Origin: Syngnathus acus
Taxonomy: Eukaryota > Chordata > Actinopteri > Syngnathiformes > Syngnathidae
DNA length: 64,000 bases
Direction of reading: 5' to 3'
Assembly (NCBI RefSeq): GCF_901709675.1
Contig: NC_051097.1
Coordinates: 7,356,039-7,420,038 of the forward strand
Shown here: piece by piece, positions 12,783 to 25,900 of the stretch
How positions within the stretch are numbered: the stretch's first letter is position 1
Layout: each line of letters begins with the position of its first letter
Made by a program: the position numbers and the translations under genes
Notes under the pieces: model-generated
What the model was told of the DNA's origin: nothing
Seen by the model: the letters and a program-made list of their open reading frames with translations, nothing else
The model's database searches: none

Positions 12783-15600
12783 TTACACACAAGCGCACCT
12801 CTTGGCCGAGTGTTTCTTAAGCGTGTGGTAGACCACGTTATCGTCCAAGAAGGACAAGTCGTCGTCGAAGGCGACCGGCCGGCAACAGGTGCGAGAGGGC
12901 ACGTCCCTGTCCAGCTTGTTGCCGTGGCTGAGGTTACTGAGGATCTTGTCGTAGTTGGTCTCGGCTTCGGCGCAGGGTCCGCTGCAGTAGCGGAAGATCA
13001 GCTCCTCTTTGGTCTGGTAGCCCAGACCCAAGTCCGTCACGTTGAGGTGGACCTCCTTTAGGAGGCAGCCTCGGCCGGGACGGGCCGATGTCCTCCCCCT
13101 ACCCCGTTCGCCTCGCCCCGCTTTGCCTCTGGTCCCACCGCCTCTGCTCCGGCCTCGTTTCCTCTCGCCTCGTGTGTTTGCCGCCCCCCTCTGTCTTTGC
13201 TCCCGCTCCCTCGGGCCCCGGGACTCGGAGGATCGTCGCAATCTGCCGATAGTTGCCTTAATGAAGTCCATGACATCGTCAAACTGCTCTGAATAAGGAC
13301 TCGTTACATCATCTGCAAGACACAGAGAACATGGGAATGCTGATTTTGAACAGATCACTGGTTCTCAATTTTAAAGTACCGCCTTAAAAAAAAATACTCC
13401 ACCAAAGGAAGAAATCAGATGCACAAATGTGGGGCCTGAAAACGCCAAAAATCTGTTAGGATGCATTGAGCGTGTCGCTAAAAAAAACAGAACAAGTAAA
13501 AGAACTCTTGTTCTCAAGCTGTGTTCATGTTGTGAACGACTAAATGTTCACCTATACCCCAGCTGCTTCCTATTTCCTAACAAAACACGTGAAACCGAGC
13601 TAGCATATTAGCTTGCGCCGTAACGCTACCGAGGGACATCTGCCGCTGTTTTGTTTGGTGCCCTCTTCAAAGGTCCCGACACCAGGAACTGATGTGTGAA
13701 TAATTTAGAAGGAAGAGCACGATCACACGGGGAAAACATCTGCTGATGCGGAGCAAGTCCAAAAAGCTTTTTGGCATCTGCGCACCGCACGTTGCGTCTG
13801 TTTCACGCCAATAACACAAGCATCCGCACCTCCCGCTAAATCGTCTATGGAGACGACGTTGTTCTCCTATGAAACAATTAGTCCAACATTCCTGCCGTGT
13901 CAAGGCACGTCGGTTTTATTTACATAGCGCCAATTCCCCAAAAAACACTTTGTACGTAAACACGAGAGAATATTCGATTGAGATGATGAGAGAACAATGG
14001 GCGCAACAACCAACGTATCAACTACCGTAATAACCCCACGATGACAGGCGTCGGTGTCGGGCTGTGAGGTTTGGCAGGCGACGGTGTGGTTAGGTGTCAT
14101 CGGACTTTGCTTGCACATGTTGTGCGTCACCTGATCTCCCCCGCGCTCGACTGCTAATTGAATCCAAGTGGGTCTAGCTGTTTCTAGACCATACCGGTAA
14201 CTCTTGTTTTCCCTTTAATTTCGGGTGTAGCGCAATTCCAAAACCGTGAATCCCAGCATTTATCCACTTAATTTGGAAAGCTGCTGGGAATGTTTTTTTC
14301 TGCTCAAACTGCTCTGACTGTTGGTCCCACAGGAGTGAAAACTGTGAAGTGGGTCACTTGTGGTGTAAATGCCATCTTAAGACTGACGGGCAGCGTGCAC
14401 CTGCCGCCAGCAAGCACAGTACAACCGCTTGCGCAAGTTGTGCTGCAACTAATCAGTAGCACACAAGCGCTATCGGAGCCACAATGCTTCCATTTCAACA
14501 TTGTTTTTTTTCTCCACATTTTTGTTAGAAATAAAATGTAGAAAAAAAATCAGTTTTTTTCCTCTGAGTTAAAAAAAACCGATATCGCCGATTAAATCGG
14601 TGATGCCTGAAAAAAAAAAAAAGCAACAGTCCAATGTTTATTTGTGCAGTCTGTAAAATAGGTCGGTTTACATGACTGTAGTAGCGTTAATATTACACGG
14701 GTGATGTCAACCTGGCGCAAACAAAAGTTAAGGTAGCAGGTTGAAGCTTAGCTCCAAATGTTCCATTCCCTTTCCACTTCTTGGCCCCCATCCCACCTCC
14801 CGAGTGAAGACGATCCAGTGTCACGCAATTCCAAACAAACTAAAATTCCTGCCCAGTGTGGCTGTTAAACGCACACATAAACAAAACGCTTCAAACTTTC
14901 CATTCCTGGCCGACGCGCTTTCGTTGGAGCGGCGAAAAGCGCGCCATTTATTTCTAACTTCAGGCGGCGGCGGCAAATGTAAACAGCGGAAGAGAGGCCA
15001 AGTGTTTGGCAAGCGTCGTCCACGCTCATGGTTTGGTTCATGAGACGCGCCTGTTTTGACACAAGGGTGATGTAACGCGTAATAAAACACAAATGACATA
15101 CCTGCTGCGTGATAAGTTTCTGACGGCCACTCTCCACCAAACTGATAACGGTGGGAAATCCTTAAGACTCGGCCTAAGAACTAACCAGGAACCCTTTGAC
15201 ACCTGTTTGCGTTGTTGACCCAAATGGAATCCTTTTTTGGTTCGTTTTTACAATAAGTCTAAATTTAGAACACTAAGGAATACTTTAAAACCTCAGACAG
15301 TTTCGTCTGTCCATTGGCTAGCCAGCAGTCTACTTTGCATTTCATGGAGGATTACATAATACACACAAGTGTGGTGCAGACGTTAGTGGAAAGCTTACAT
15401 TGATCCTCCTTGGAGATCTCCTGCAGGTTGCTCTCAGCACTGCGCATCATCAAGTTGGCCCCCTGGTCCTCAGCGGACTGGTGTAGTGAATCAGAGTAGA
15501 ACAAGGTCCTCTTGGCTGGCTGGGTGTTTTGGTAAAGGGGCCGGGTAGCGACAGAGCTCAGGAGCAACAAACACATGGCCGCCACATCCCATAAATTCAT
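12783..15600 (-). CDS. gdnf: Glial cell line-derived neurotrophic factor precursor (2 coding exons)
   Basis: Minus-strand coding exons are 15600-15399 (202 nt, ATG at 15600-15598) and 13312-12783 (530 nt including the stop), joined through a GTAAGC donor and a TTGCAG acceptor; 243 residues. The protein starts with a signal peptide (MNLWDVAAMCLLLLSSVATR). The prodomain holds the conserved block YSEQFDDVMDFIKATIGRL followed by a dibasic processing site. The mature part carries the seven-cysteine cystine knot (GCLL, RYCSGPC, TCCRP, KRCACV) and the motif HLNVTDLGLGYQTKEELIF. NVT and NLS are potential N-glycosylation sites. GDNF is a secreted dimer that binds GFRalpha1 and activates RET, supporting enteric, renal and neuronal development. 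Odd points: a long Arg/Gly-rich segment lies between the processing site and the first cysteine, and the last CXC is Cys-Ala-Cys where human has Cys-Gly-Cys. Teleosts have gdnfa and gdnfb; I cannot assign which. Confidence 0.97.
13313..15398 (-). other. gdnf intron between the two coding exons
   Basis: Bounded by donor GTAAGC (15398-15393) and acceptor TTGCAG (13318-13313) on the minus strand. It is AT-rich with poly-A runs. A short CCGAT/ATCGG-rich piece near 14578-14605 resembles the repeat remnant at 19865. No exon is seen. Confidence 0.7.
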
Positions 15601-15626
15601 TTTAGACTCAGTTCCTCTGAGGAGAG

Positions 15627-16379
15627 CTGGAATAAACAGGAGGGGAGAGATCAAACATGTGACATCCTGTCAGAAGTCAACAAGCCACCAAGTCCCAGGT
15701 AGAACGTGTGTACAGAATACAAGTTGTGTAGTATTACATGTGCAGATTACATCTATTGTAAACACTTCAAATAATTTATGCGTTCATCCAAGATAATTGC
15801 ACCCAATTAAGGGAGTGTTGCAATTTGAATTTTGGCACAAAAGGCAAATTACGTGCATCGTCCTGCCCTGGCCGCCCTATGACGAGTCTTGACAACATTT
15901 TAAGTTTATACGCTAAAATGAGTAGGAATGGCAACGTGTAGTTTAAATACAAGCAATAAAAAGTGTGTTCATGGCAGGGCTTGTAAATATACGGCCCGCA
16001 GGCCAAAAGTGTCCCGACAGCGATTATCTGGGATTATGGGAGAAAATATCCAATTTCATTTCATATGTCTGAAAATGTATGATTGTTTGTGCATCTCTCT
16101 ATGCCCGCAAGCGACATATACTGTCGTGACAAACAGAACTGCATGTTAAATATGCAATAATTGTGTGTTCAACCTGTTGCCAATCAGATAATTGACCAAG
16201 TTTTCACCCTTAAATTCATTTGAGAAATCTTGTAAAGTAGATTTCATTTTCAAAGTCCAATTCCGAAAATGTGACTTGAAGTTTTGTGGCTTTAATGATT
16301 GCACGATGGCAAAACTTAATGTTATCTATATTAGTTCTGATGTTATGATTTACATAACTAGGCTGCGTTTGATACTCAC
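15627..16379 (-). other. gdnf intron 1
   Basis: A 753-nt intron in the 5' UTR with GTGAGT donor and TTCCAG acceptor on the minus strand. No other feature is seen. Confidence 0.65.
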
Positions 16380-16785
16380 CTTAAAGATGGTCCATGCAGA
16401 CCTGCACCTCGCTGCGATTAAAATCCAAGCGTCATGCGTTGTCCTCATGTGCATCCAAAACGATAAAAAAAAAAAAATCCCCACTTGTTAGCGCGACAGT
16501 TTATGTCCACTGGTGGAAAAATACCCCAAATGTCACACAGCTCCAGAACGTGTGCGCACTTTGGACCTCGTTGATCAATGAAACAAGCTGCTCCACGCTG
16601 GGAATCCAAAAGTGGCAACCTCCCACTCCACGGGTGGAAAAGACGCGCAAATAGTTCGTTTCCCCCCCGTCTTGTCTCGACCCGCCGTCACATCCCGCGT
16701 GCAGAAAAGATCGGCGAGGGTCGTGCGGTCTCCATATCCACGCGTCGGTTTGTCGTCCTCATCGCGCAGCCGAGCAGCGCCGAGC
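16380..16785 (-). other. gdnf: gdnf non-coding exon 1 (5' UTR)
   Basis: On the minus strand a GC-rich transcribed-looking segment ends at a strong donor (CTTTAAG|GTGAGTATC, exon end 16380). The next acceptor, TTTATTCCAG, opens the exon containing the start codon (15626). Human GDNF likewise has a non-coding first exon. The 5' end is inferred from a TATA box about 30 nt upstream. Confidence 0.7.
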
Positions 16786-16811
16786 CGCGCTCCGCGGGCA
16801 CTCCGGAGGCA

Positions 16812-16817
16812 TTTATA
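16812..16817 (-). promoter_or_regulatory. gdnf: gdnf TATA box within CpG-rich promoter
   Basis: Minus-strand TATAAA (context GACTATAAATGCC) sits in a GC/CpG-rich block (about 16640-16860), roughly 30 bp upstream of the inferred exon 1 start. Transcription start near 16782-16787 is inferred. Confidence 0.6.
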
Positions 16818-16945
16818 GTCGGCGCGCGCTCGGTGTCCGCCCCTCAGGGAGTAAAAGCGCACTGACATGCGCGCAAATACACACACACACTAGACATGGT
16901 TATAGTCTAATACACTTTTCCCTTTGAAATGAGTCCGTTCCAGAA

Positions 16946-16970
16946 CCCCCCCCCCCCCCCCCCCCCCCCC
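16946..16970. repeat. Poly-C tract (25 C) upstream of gdnf
   Basis: An uninterrupted run of 25 C lies about 130 bp upstream of the gdnf TATA box. Such G/C homopolymers are unstable and error-prone, so its length may be approximate. Confidence 0.9.
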
Positions 16971-19900
16971 TTAATAACAACGCATTTGGGTAACATTTAT
17001 TTTTACAAGACAAATATGTGCCTTGAGATACGAGCTCTTCATTTTTTTCTGCTTTGACATGTTGGGAGTGAACTCAACTAAACTCATGTCACACCCCAAT
17101 TAAATAGTAGTTTGGCAGATAATAGTAACTTGTAGTTTAGCTACCCCCCCTCACCAGAGCCCCCTGTTTGCAGCTTTCAGATATCTGGGGGATTATGTCA
17201 CACATCCCCATGTCCTTGGATTTGGATGTCAGTATGGGGAATGTGATCTGGGCATGATTGGAACCTCATCACTAGCATCGAGTTCCCCTTCTGCGTGGCT
17301 TCTTGCTGTTGGCTAAATGCAATGTTTAAGATGATGTAAATATGCAGCTTTTTAAAGTTGCATGCTTGCCAACTGTGCTGCATTTCATTTTAAAAATTGG
17401 TTGGGGCACAAACAGTTTTGGGGGGTGCGGCAAGACATAGCATAATAAAAAGAGAGAAAAGTGCCATCTGGAAGGATTTTAACCTTCATGATTTTTTTTT
17501 AGTTACTCAGGAGCAATGATTGTCCAGTGATTCAGGATCACTCGGGGCGTTTTAAATAATCCCAAAGTGTCAGAAATTACGGTACTTATTTTTGGGTGAA
17601 GTTGTGACTCCGCACACCTAATGATCATCAAACCAATCAAATCTATGTGTGTATCTTTCCAGGTACACTTTAGGCTTCCATTCAAGTCACCCAAAGACGT
17701 CTTGTTGGCACGCTGGTGTGAATCCAAAAACATCAACACTACAATTACACAAAAGTTCCACCTGCCTAAAAAGCTCAGACTCCTTTCGCTGCCAGGATGA
17801 GCCTTCCTGTTAAGGCATGTTTTTCCTTACGGGATCCCGACGTGCCGTGCCCTCTTCATAAAGGTCTGTGTGGTGATGAGCCAAATGCTCATTGTATGAA
17901 TTCCACGCTGTCAAGTTCGCACACGGCTGCATTCAAACAAATGACGGCGCTTATTTTCTACGTATCGTGTACTTGTAATTTGCCTTGCAGGGCTTCTACC
18001 ATTTTTGTTCCCATGCTAATTGTTTTGCAAAATTGCTGCAAATGACGCATCGTAGCTTCTTCCAGTTAACGCTTGACCCAAATCATGTACTAAACGTCCC
18101 AGAGACAACGGTATGCTGTTGCGCAACAACGTTGTCAAAGCATGTAAGACACCTGTACTATTTGTAAGACATCTTAACAATTACAATAGCCTATTAATAT
18201 TCCCGCCCAAAACAGTTCTCAGGTGTCTTCATGACATGTCCCATTGAAAATGGAAGGGAAAATGTGGCCCTTAATATTTTCGCACTTTTGGATAACCCCC
18301 ATTGATGCGATGATGTCACTCGCCTTTGACGTGTCACTCTTATTATAGGGGCGTACGCACAGAGGCTACATTGTCTGTCTCAATGTAGAAGAGTCACCAA
18401 GAAGTCCCCTTTGGTTTGTGACTCGCCCATATGTCATATGAGACCCTCTGGTGCAGATGAGACCCTCGGACCACAAGGTCGTTTAACATGAACTCATCCG
18501 AGGCAGCGGAAGTGTGACTAAAAGAAAAAGCATGACTTAAGATGCTTCAAACATCATGTGGTCATCAACTTAGAGCCCAGACATGTAACAATATGTACAA
18601 GAATGCATTGCTAGATTTTTTTTTTTCCCCTTGGCAGTATATAGGAAGCTGTGTGTGCCTATGCATGGCGAGTTATGTCACCAGGCACGCACATAAAACA
18701 GGCGAGCAGGAAGTCCAGTCAGCTGGTCCATTATTGGCACATGTCATAGTTCAGAGGTGGCAATGCGCCAGATGCCCGAGCCATTGTGGCACTCAGGTTG
18801 GCGCCGCGCTTCTATCTGTTTCGCTCATTGCTCAGACCTTTCAGCCGCGGCTTCTCAGATTGTATGCTTGCAAAAATACACACTTGTGTCTGTGTGTGTA
18901 AATGAGCTCACTTGGTACTATCAAAGTTCAGAGGGACTATGACGCGGGTAAAAATAGCACAGAGGAAGTAAGGTGAAATCTCTTACACACCGATACTAAA
19001 AGCATCGAGGGAGGATCGAAATGAGACCCTCATTAAGTCCAATGTCAATCGGGTTCCCACATACCGATATTTAATATCGGAAGCGATTTTTGCTCTTGTT
19101 CTCTTTTGAGTGACAATATGCTTTCACATGACTTCCTGCAGGGCGTGTGAAGAACTCTATTGGTCAAGGATGAATTATCACCCCAGCAGTGACTGTGACT
19201 TTGTTAATCTCTCTCCCACGGACCACTGGCTTCCACGGCCGTCACAATAGAAATAAAGTCAAGATTCCTTTTCCTTCATCGGGACAGAAGAGAAATGGTT
19301 CCAAATGATGCACTCCGTGGGGAAAATTGAAGAAGAAGGTATGGAGTTACCCCCATTGCTTGCACTCTATTGGGAAAGACGTTTTAGGAGATTTGAATCC
19401 CCCCCCCCTGCTCTCTCCCCGAGGTGGCACGGTGTCAGACTTTGTGCCGGCTTTATCGTGTTTAGTGTTCAAAGAGCGGCTGCCTACTGTCTTACTAAAC
19501 AAATAGTAACCCTCAAAAGATGAAAAGCACCTCCGGGTGGAAGTGAGGTCGCGTTTTATTTAAGTGTCTCATTTTACGGATTTGGACTGAGCTATTTATA
19601 TTATAACCTTTGCCAGTGACCATTTTGCAATAAGGGAAAGAAGGGCAGTGCCCCATGAGAACCAGCAGATGGCACTGTTGTGAATATTTTTTTTCATCTA
19701 TTTTAAATATTACGATACATACAGTGGTGTCTTGAGTCATCATCAACTCGCCTTTCCCCCCATTAAAATGATTAGGAATATCATTAATTAATTCCAGGCA
19801 AAATACAAACATTATTGTAATGTGTATTTCAAAAAAAGCACTCTAATATTGCAGTTTATGAAATTCAGGGCCAGACCGATATGGATTCTCTTGAGGCCAA

Positions 19901-22900
19901 TGCCGATTCAGATATTTATTGGGATAAAATTCTCATAACCGATTAATAGATTAAAAATTAGAGATTAAATTAAAAGATTCAAAAAATATATATATTTAAT
20001 GGATTCAATAATGTCCGTTTTTTTGGACCTGCTAATTGTGCTAATTGTGACAAAAAATGGAGACTTTATTTTTAAGAACTAATCCCGGTCTATTGAATCG
20101 GCTGAACGATCAAACAGTACCAGCAGATGACACATTTGAAAAGACACTTGTTAATTTCTCTCAAAATTTCTATTCAGATAGTTCTTAACAAAGATACTTA
20201 TTGTGTTTCTTTCTCTTCTTATAGTTTCAACAAAAAATTAATCGCTGCTCCGTCCCCAACGTAACAAGGTCACTCGGACGCGAGAAGCAAGCGAGAACGA
20301 TGTCTTTGCGAGCCAACGTCCCGGAGTGACAGCGGCGAGGCTCAGATCCAGTTCCCCGTCCTAATCCCGCCTGGTATGTGTTGAGAGCGCTCGCTTCCAC
20401 CGGAGGCCCATAAATCATCATTTTCTCTGCCGTACCGCGAACGTCCAACCCGGCGACAGAAACACAATGCTATACTCGTGTTCTTCGTTCGTCTCGCGCG
20501 AATGCGACGCGACACACGTACATATTGGCACCTCCTGCAAACGGGCCTGTGAGAAAGAGTATATGCACACGCGGCTGGTAATACAAGAGCGTATCACGTC
20601 GCGGAGTTGATCAGAGCAGCATGACCGCATTGTCGCCAAATCACGTCATGTTGTCACCTTGGAGCCCGTTCCCAGAAGGAGCTATTGATATCGTCACCAC
20701 GACATCTCTGACTAGCGTTTACCTCTACACTGATGAGGTTTGTCTGCAGCGATGACACAAAAAATCCAGTTTTAGAGAATTTCATTTCCCTTCACTGTCA
20801 TAATATGACGTCTAAATACGTCTAAAAACAATACTCGCTCGTATTCAAAGAATGGAAAGTAAAACGCAGCGACAGCCTTGAACTTTGCTTCCTGTACAGG
20901 GTGTTACAAGCGACTTAGAATAACAGACAATTGCACTTAATGCCACAATAATCTAATCAGTTGGCTCGGGAGTGGAGGTCACGGGAAACTCCACTTCCAA
21001 GGTCAGAGAAATTAGTGATAGCTACCGGTTGTATAAGTGCGTCCCCGGATTGGGTCTTACTGTATTTAGGCAGCTGTGGTGGTGTTGATTTATAAAAAAT
21101 AAAATAAAAAAAAGCCAATTAAATATATCTTTGGCGTCATGTTCAAAACAAACAACTTCCTGCATGAGCTAAAAATAGAAAATGTAGGTGTGCCATCTGG
21201 AGCGAGGGTGAGTCATCAGGTGTAAAATGCTGATTAATAAATCATAATCGGGCTTTATCGTTTCCATCCGGACCGTCGAGCCGGTGTTTATTTATTAATC
21301 TCTAAAGGCGTTCAACCCTACGGGCGACACTGACATGTAGCAAACAATGAAGTGAGTCACGTTGAGCCCTTTTCAATAGTTGTTGTGAGTCCACCTGATA
21401 GTTCAAGGATCTGAATACATCAACTGAGGTCGTAGGTCCTGGTTCGGGTGTCGGAATGTTGAATGGCTCCGGGCATACTGTCAACCCGCTCGGTCTGTGT
21501 TTGGAAAATGTTGGTCAAACATATTTGAAAGGTTGACGGCTTGACCAAAAGTACAGTTTTCCTCCACTGTAACAAGATCCAAGACGCGTCGCCGGCATTT
21601 TAAGCTCTCGAACGCAGAGTGCGGCTGTCTGCGAGTTGGCTCCAGGTTAGGATGCTGCGTTCAGGTTCAGGTTACCGATTGTTGGCATGTGCCGGTTTGT
21701 GAGCAGAATGGCCTTGGTTGACATGTTCAAACAGCTGTGGAACAACAACCCGCCCAGCTTTGTGGACAAATGGATAGAACAGACAGATATGTAGCTGCCA
21801 GAGTATATTTTTGTATTGAACCGAATTCTCATTTGGACTTTAGGAACCAAAGAAAAAACGCGCGGGTGGTGGTATTCCTGGTGAGCAGCGATATATCTTG
21901 ATAGTTCGACAAATAACATCAGTACCTTGTTTTTACAAGTCAACCCCATCAATCACGCATTCCTCCATAGAGTTTTTTCTGCTGTTAAAAAAATAAAACG
22001 ATACCTGGGGTGCAGAGGGCAAAGCTTCGGAGAAAGACGACTGATCGTATTTCCAACACATTTCACAATCTTTGTACCTGCTGCAAGTGTACAACAAAGA
22101 GGTGTCAAAATTGAAACGAGATCGGCCTGTGCGACCAAACTGCTCGGAGCCATCGGTTCTGGGCAGAGAAAAGACCTGTAAACCCCCACCGCCAACCCCC
22201 CGCGGCCCCCCACAGCAGATGGGAGCTTTTTGGTTACGGCCGCAGGGGAGCGTCGAGACCCCAAGACGACGAGCGCGACCACAAAAAAGCTGGCAGACGC
22301 GGCCGGACCGTGAAACATGTCCCACGAGGCGGAGGAGGCTTTCACTCACCTGGCCTTTGGTGTGTCCTCATGTTACCGGGCTCGGGCTGAGCCTCCGCCC
22401 AGTCCGCCTGCTCGCCATTGTTCCAGGCCTGCATGTGCAGACAATGAAGACGAGAGCGGGGGGCCGGGCGAAGGGAGTGAGCCACGTTTCGGAGCTTATT
22501 GTTGCCCGTGTATCTTTTTACCAACGCGGTTAAATTGAGCAATGACGGCAGCCATCAAAGGTCGCCGATACGATCGTTGCGCTCGGCGGCCGACTCGCTG
22601 CAGACGTGCACTACATCATGTCGACGATGAAAAGACGCACCTGAAGACCTCTCTCTGAATGCCGCACCTGTGCCTCCAACGTCTGTCACCATCTGTCTTA
22701 TTCAGGCTTATAAAGGCCCATCTCCACATTTCAGAATTTGAATGATAAACTTTTATGGGGGGTTTGCACGAGCGCGTGAGAATGTATGTGAGAGCGTATG
22801 TGTGTGAGAAAGTGTTTCAACCCCGGCCAAAGTCCTAACACAGCCCAGATGTTCTTAAACTCAAAATAAGCAAGGTCTGAATGCAGTTGAGATTCCTGGG

Positions 22901-25900
22901 TCACAAAGACATAAGCGTAATCCGTCACTTGGCATTGCGACCATAACGGGACGCCGGCGGATTAAAGAGGATCAAAGTGGAACCTCACTCCAAGCAGAGC
23001 GTCAAAGACGTCGAACAATTATAGCATGCGGAGGCAAATGCATTCCTACTGGCTGTTTTTAAGAAACGTAAACAAGCAGATGAGGACGTAAACAAATGTG
23101 TAACTTAAACCGCGTGCAGGAAAAAGGCCGCCACCCGAACTACCTTGCTGCAATCTCTTCATTTCCGGCGACAACTGTATTGCGGAAAAAAAACCCACAG
23201 TTGTAAATGTCTTAAAATGATGTGAATAAATTAACGTATTTTCCCCATTAAAATGACCAAAAGTAGACGTAGAGCTTGTTGCCAGTCAGATCAGTCAGAG
23301 GTGCTTTAAGATCAAGAAGAGCCCCCCCACACCAACCCTACTGTGATACGGCAAAACTTTAGGTTGTGGTGGGTCACAGACAGCCTCGTGGTCACACACC
23401 AGCTGCTGAACTCCCCATGGGGAGATATAGTCAATCAGCAAAAACCTCATAGACCACTAGAGGGCGTTAAACATCCACGGCAAAACAAAGAGGCTCATGA
23501 AAAGCTGTCTCCCAGGAACAAAAAGAACTATGTCGACCTCTGGTGGACTATTTAATTATTTTTCTTGATGACCTTAAAAAAAAAAAAAACAGACAAAAAG
23601 TACTGGTGGTCTAAATAAGGATTATTTTAAGTGGGACAAATTGGCTATTTTTTATTTGTATACAGATATTGTCTGGAGTTCCTGCCCATGATGCAAGCGG
23701 CATTCATTTGCAGTCTGGCAGAGGGATGAAAAAAAGAAAACTACATCAAAGCAAAAGGTAAGAACATATCCATTGAACTTTATTGGCTAATTTGTGTCCT
23801 TTATTGAAAAACCTCCAATACTGCACACTATGAAGCCTGCCTGTGAATGCGCGTTATAGAAGCTTTATATAAAAGGCCACTGCTTGACACCGACACTTGA
23901 GGACACGGCAGCGTTGACGGAGTCGTTTCGGTACAAAAAAGCGAAACAATAGCTACCGCCTTTGTGGAAAACAGGAAGAGGATGTGGATGGGGGAAGCAC
24001 TAAGATGCTTCCAAGCACAGTTGAGTCATGAAGCATCAAGCATTCATAGACCTTGTAAACATATGCAAACATATTCAAGTTACATCAAACAATTACAGGA
24101 AAACTCAAGTCAAAAGTTCGCGTAAATGTTTTTAAGTGAGAGGACGGACATGCGGAGTGATTATTGATCCACTTGCCATGAGACATCGTGTTACTCTTGT
24201 TGCATCATGTTGTACAAGTAAGATATGTTTTTGTCAAATAATATTGCAATGTGTCACTCAGCTCTTGCTCACCTCATTTGCCCCTGGTCATTGTTCACAC
24301 TTTTAACACCCTCCTTAGACTTGGCTGGAAAATAGAGAGTAAAGTCATAAGAAGTAGACCAGGCTTTTTGAAACAATTAAGACTTCCTTAAGCTCCAATA
24401 ATATTTCCGGAGAAAGCTTTGCTACAAGGCGTGAGTGGAACCCCTCTGGGAGACGTAAACAGATCGAGGTCACCATGCAGCCAAGATCTCAACACATACA
24501 AAGCGCTAACTACCATATATAAAAAAATAAAAATAAAAAAAACTTGCGCCATATTTGTGTTGATCGGCAATTAACTCATAATTTTTTTTCTGTGCAATTC
24601 AGGTATTTTGTCCTACTACTCAACATTGTGGAACAAAGTACAGATTTTAATGCTATAAGGATGAGCTTTACTAATAATCACACAACCTCACTAGGTTTAA
24701 CTAAAGCTCCGCTAAATCTATACGTACTTGCACGGTGCGGTGAGCTTGATTTAATAACAAAATGGCTGATCGGACGTGCCATTAGATAATACATTGCTCG
24801 TAACGGGCTGGGCCAGGTAGGTCCCGGTTGCCATGCAACGCTATCGAGGACAAGCGGGATTGGACAGTGTTGTTTCAGTGACATTTATAGTGTTTTTTTT
24901 TTTATTATTTCTTCACTCCTAACACCTCTTAAAGCACACGGACCAGTACAACCATGCATTCGTTATGTCCCCTTTCCACACCCCCTGAGGAAACGCAAAG
25001 GTGACAGACCATGTTGGCGTTAATTGGCCGGTTGATGGTCATGTTGTGAGGCTGCCTCGGTCGGGAGTGGAAACCTACAGATTCCTGTTCAGTACGTTCG
25101 ACACCAATTTTGTTTTTGTCTCCAAACTCATGACATGTAAGATTTGAGCCAGATAAATTCTAGTCTTATTCATGAAAAACATCCTCGAGTTCTTCACTTT
25201 AAAGTTAAAGCCACATTCTCCTCACTGCTCATGTTTTGTACCCGAGCGCCGGATATGAAAATGTCTTTAAAGCAAGCCAGAAGCTGACAAAGCATTCTTT
25301 GTCGACATTTCATACAAACAACAAATGCGCTTGGTGCACATGAGTATCAGCTGGGTATCACACTGACAGTCACCATTATTGATTAAAAAAGAAAAAAAAT
25401 GTAGCTCTTAATTTCCTGTGATGCAACATGATGTAATCAAGTGGTTTAAAAGTAACGTGTGCAAGTGTATCGACCCGTGTGAAAAGAAAGTCCATTTTCT
25501 AATTCAGTGCATCTATTCGGCCTTCTTGGAACAAGGGAGGGGCATTCTAAGAAATGACCTTGATCAATCAATGATAGGAAAAAACATTTTCGTGTTCATT
25601 ATTGCGTACAGATGAAAGTATCAAATCTGTAATTCTCTCCAACAATTATCTACCAAATTTTATTTTTGCTTAAAGAAAGTTAGTGAACCTGAACTTCTTC
25701 AAAGATTAACAATAAATCCAGAACAATGGAATGGACGATGTATTAACCTATGTAGCCTCCTTAAGACTGAAAAATAATCCACGATAAACAAATTGGTATT
25801 GGATTTTTTTTTTTTTTTTTTTTAAACAAAATTTAACCAGACTCGGCATCGAAAAAGAGAAAGGTAAAGGCCAAGAGGTTCAGCCGTCTGCTCAGTTGTG

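Noticed and set aside
16575-16886. 103-codon minus-strand frame over the gdnf promoter and exon 1
   Set aside because: It spans the TATA box and the 5' UTR exon, and the true gdnf start lies in the next exon. It is a GC-driven open frame.
21933-22533. Overlapping 130-153-codon frames on both strands in a GC-rich patch
   Set aside because: Several frames are open at once because of high GC content. Composition is Arg/Pro/Gly-biased with no domain; this is better described as a CpG-rich patch.
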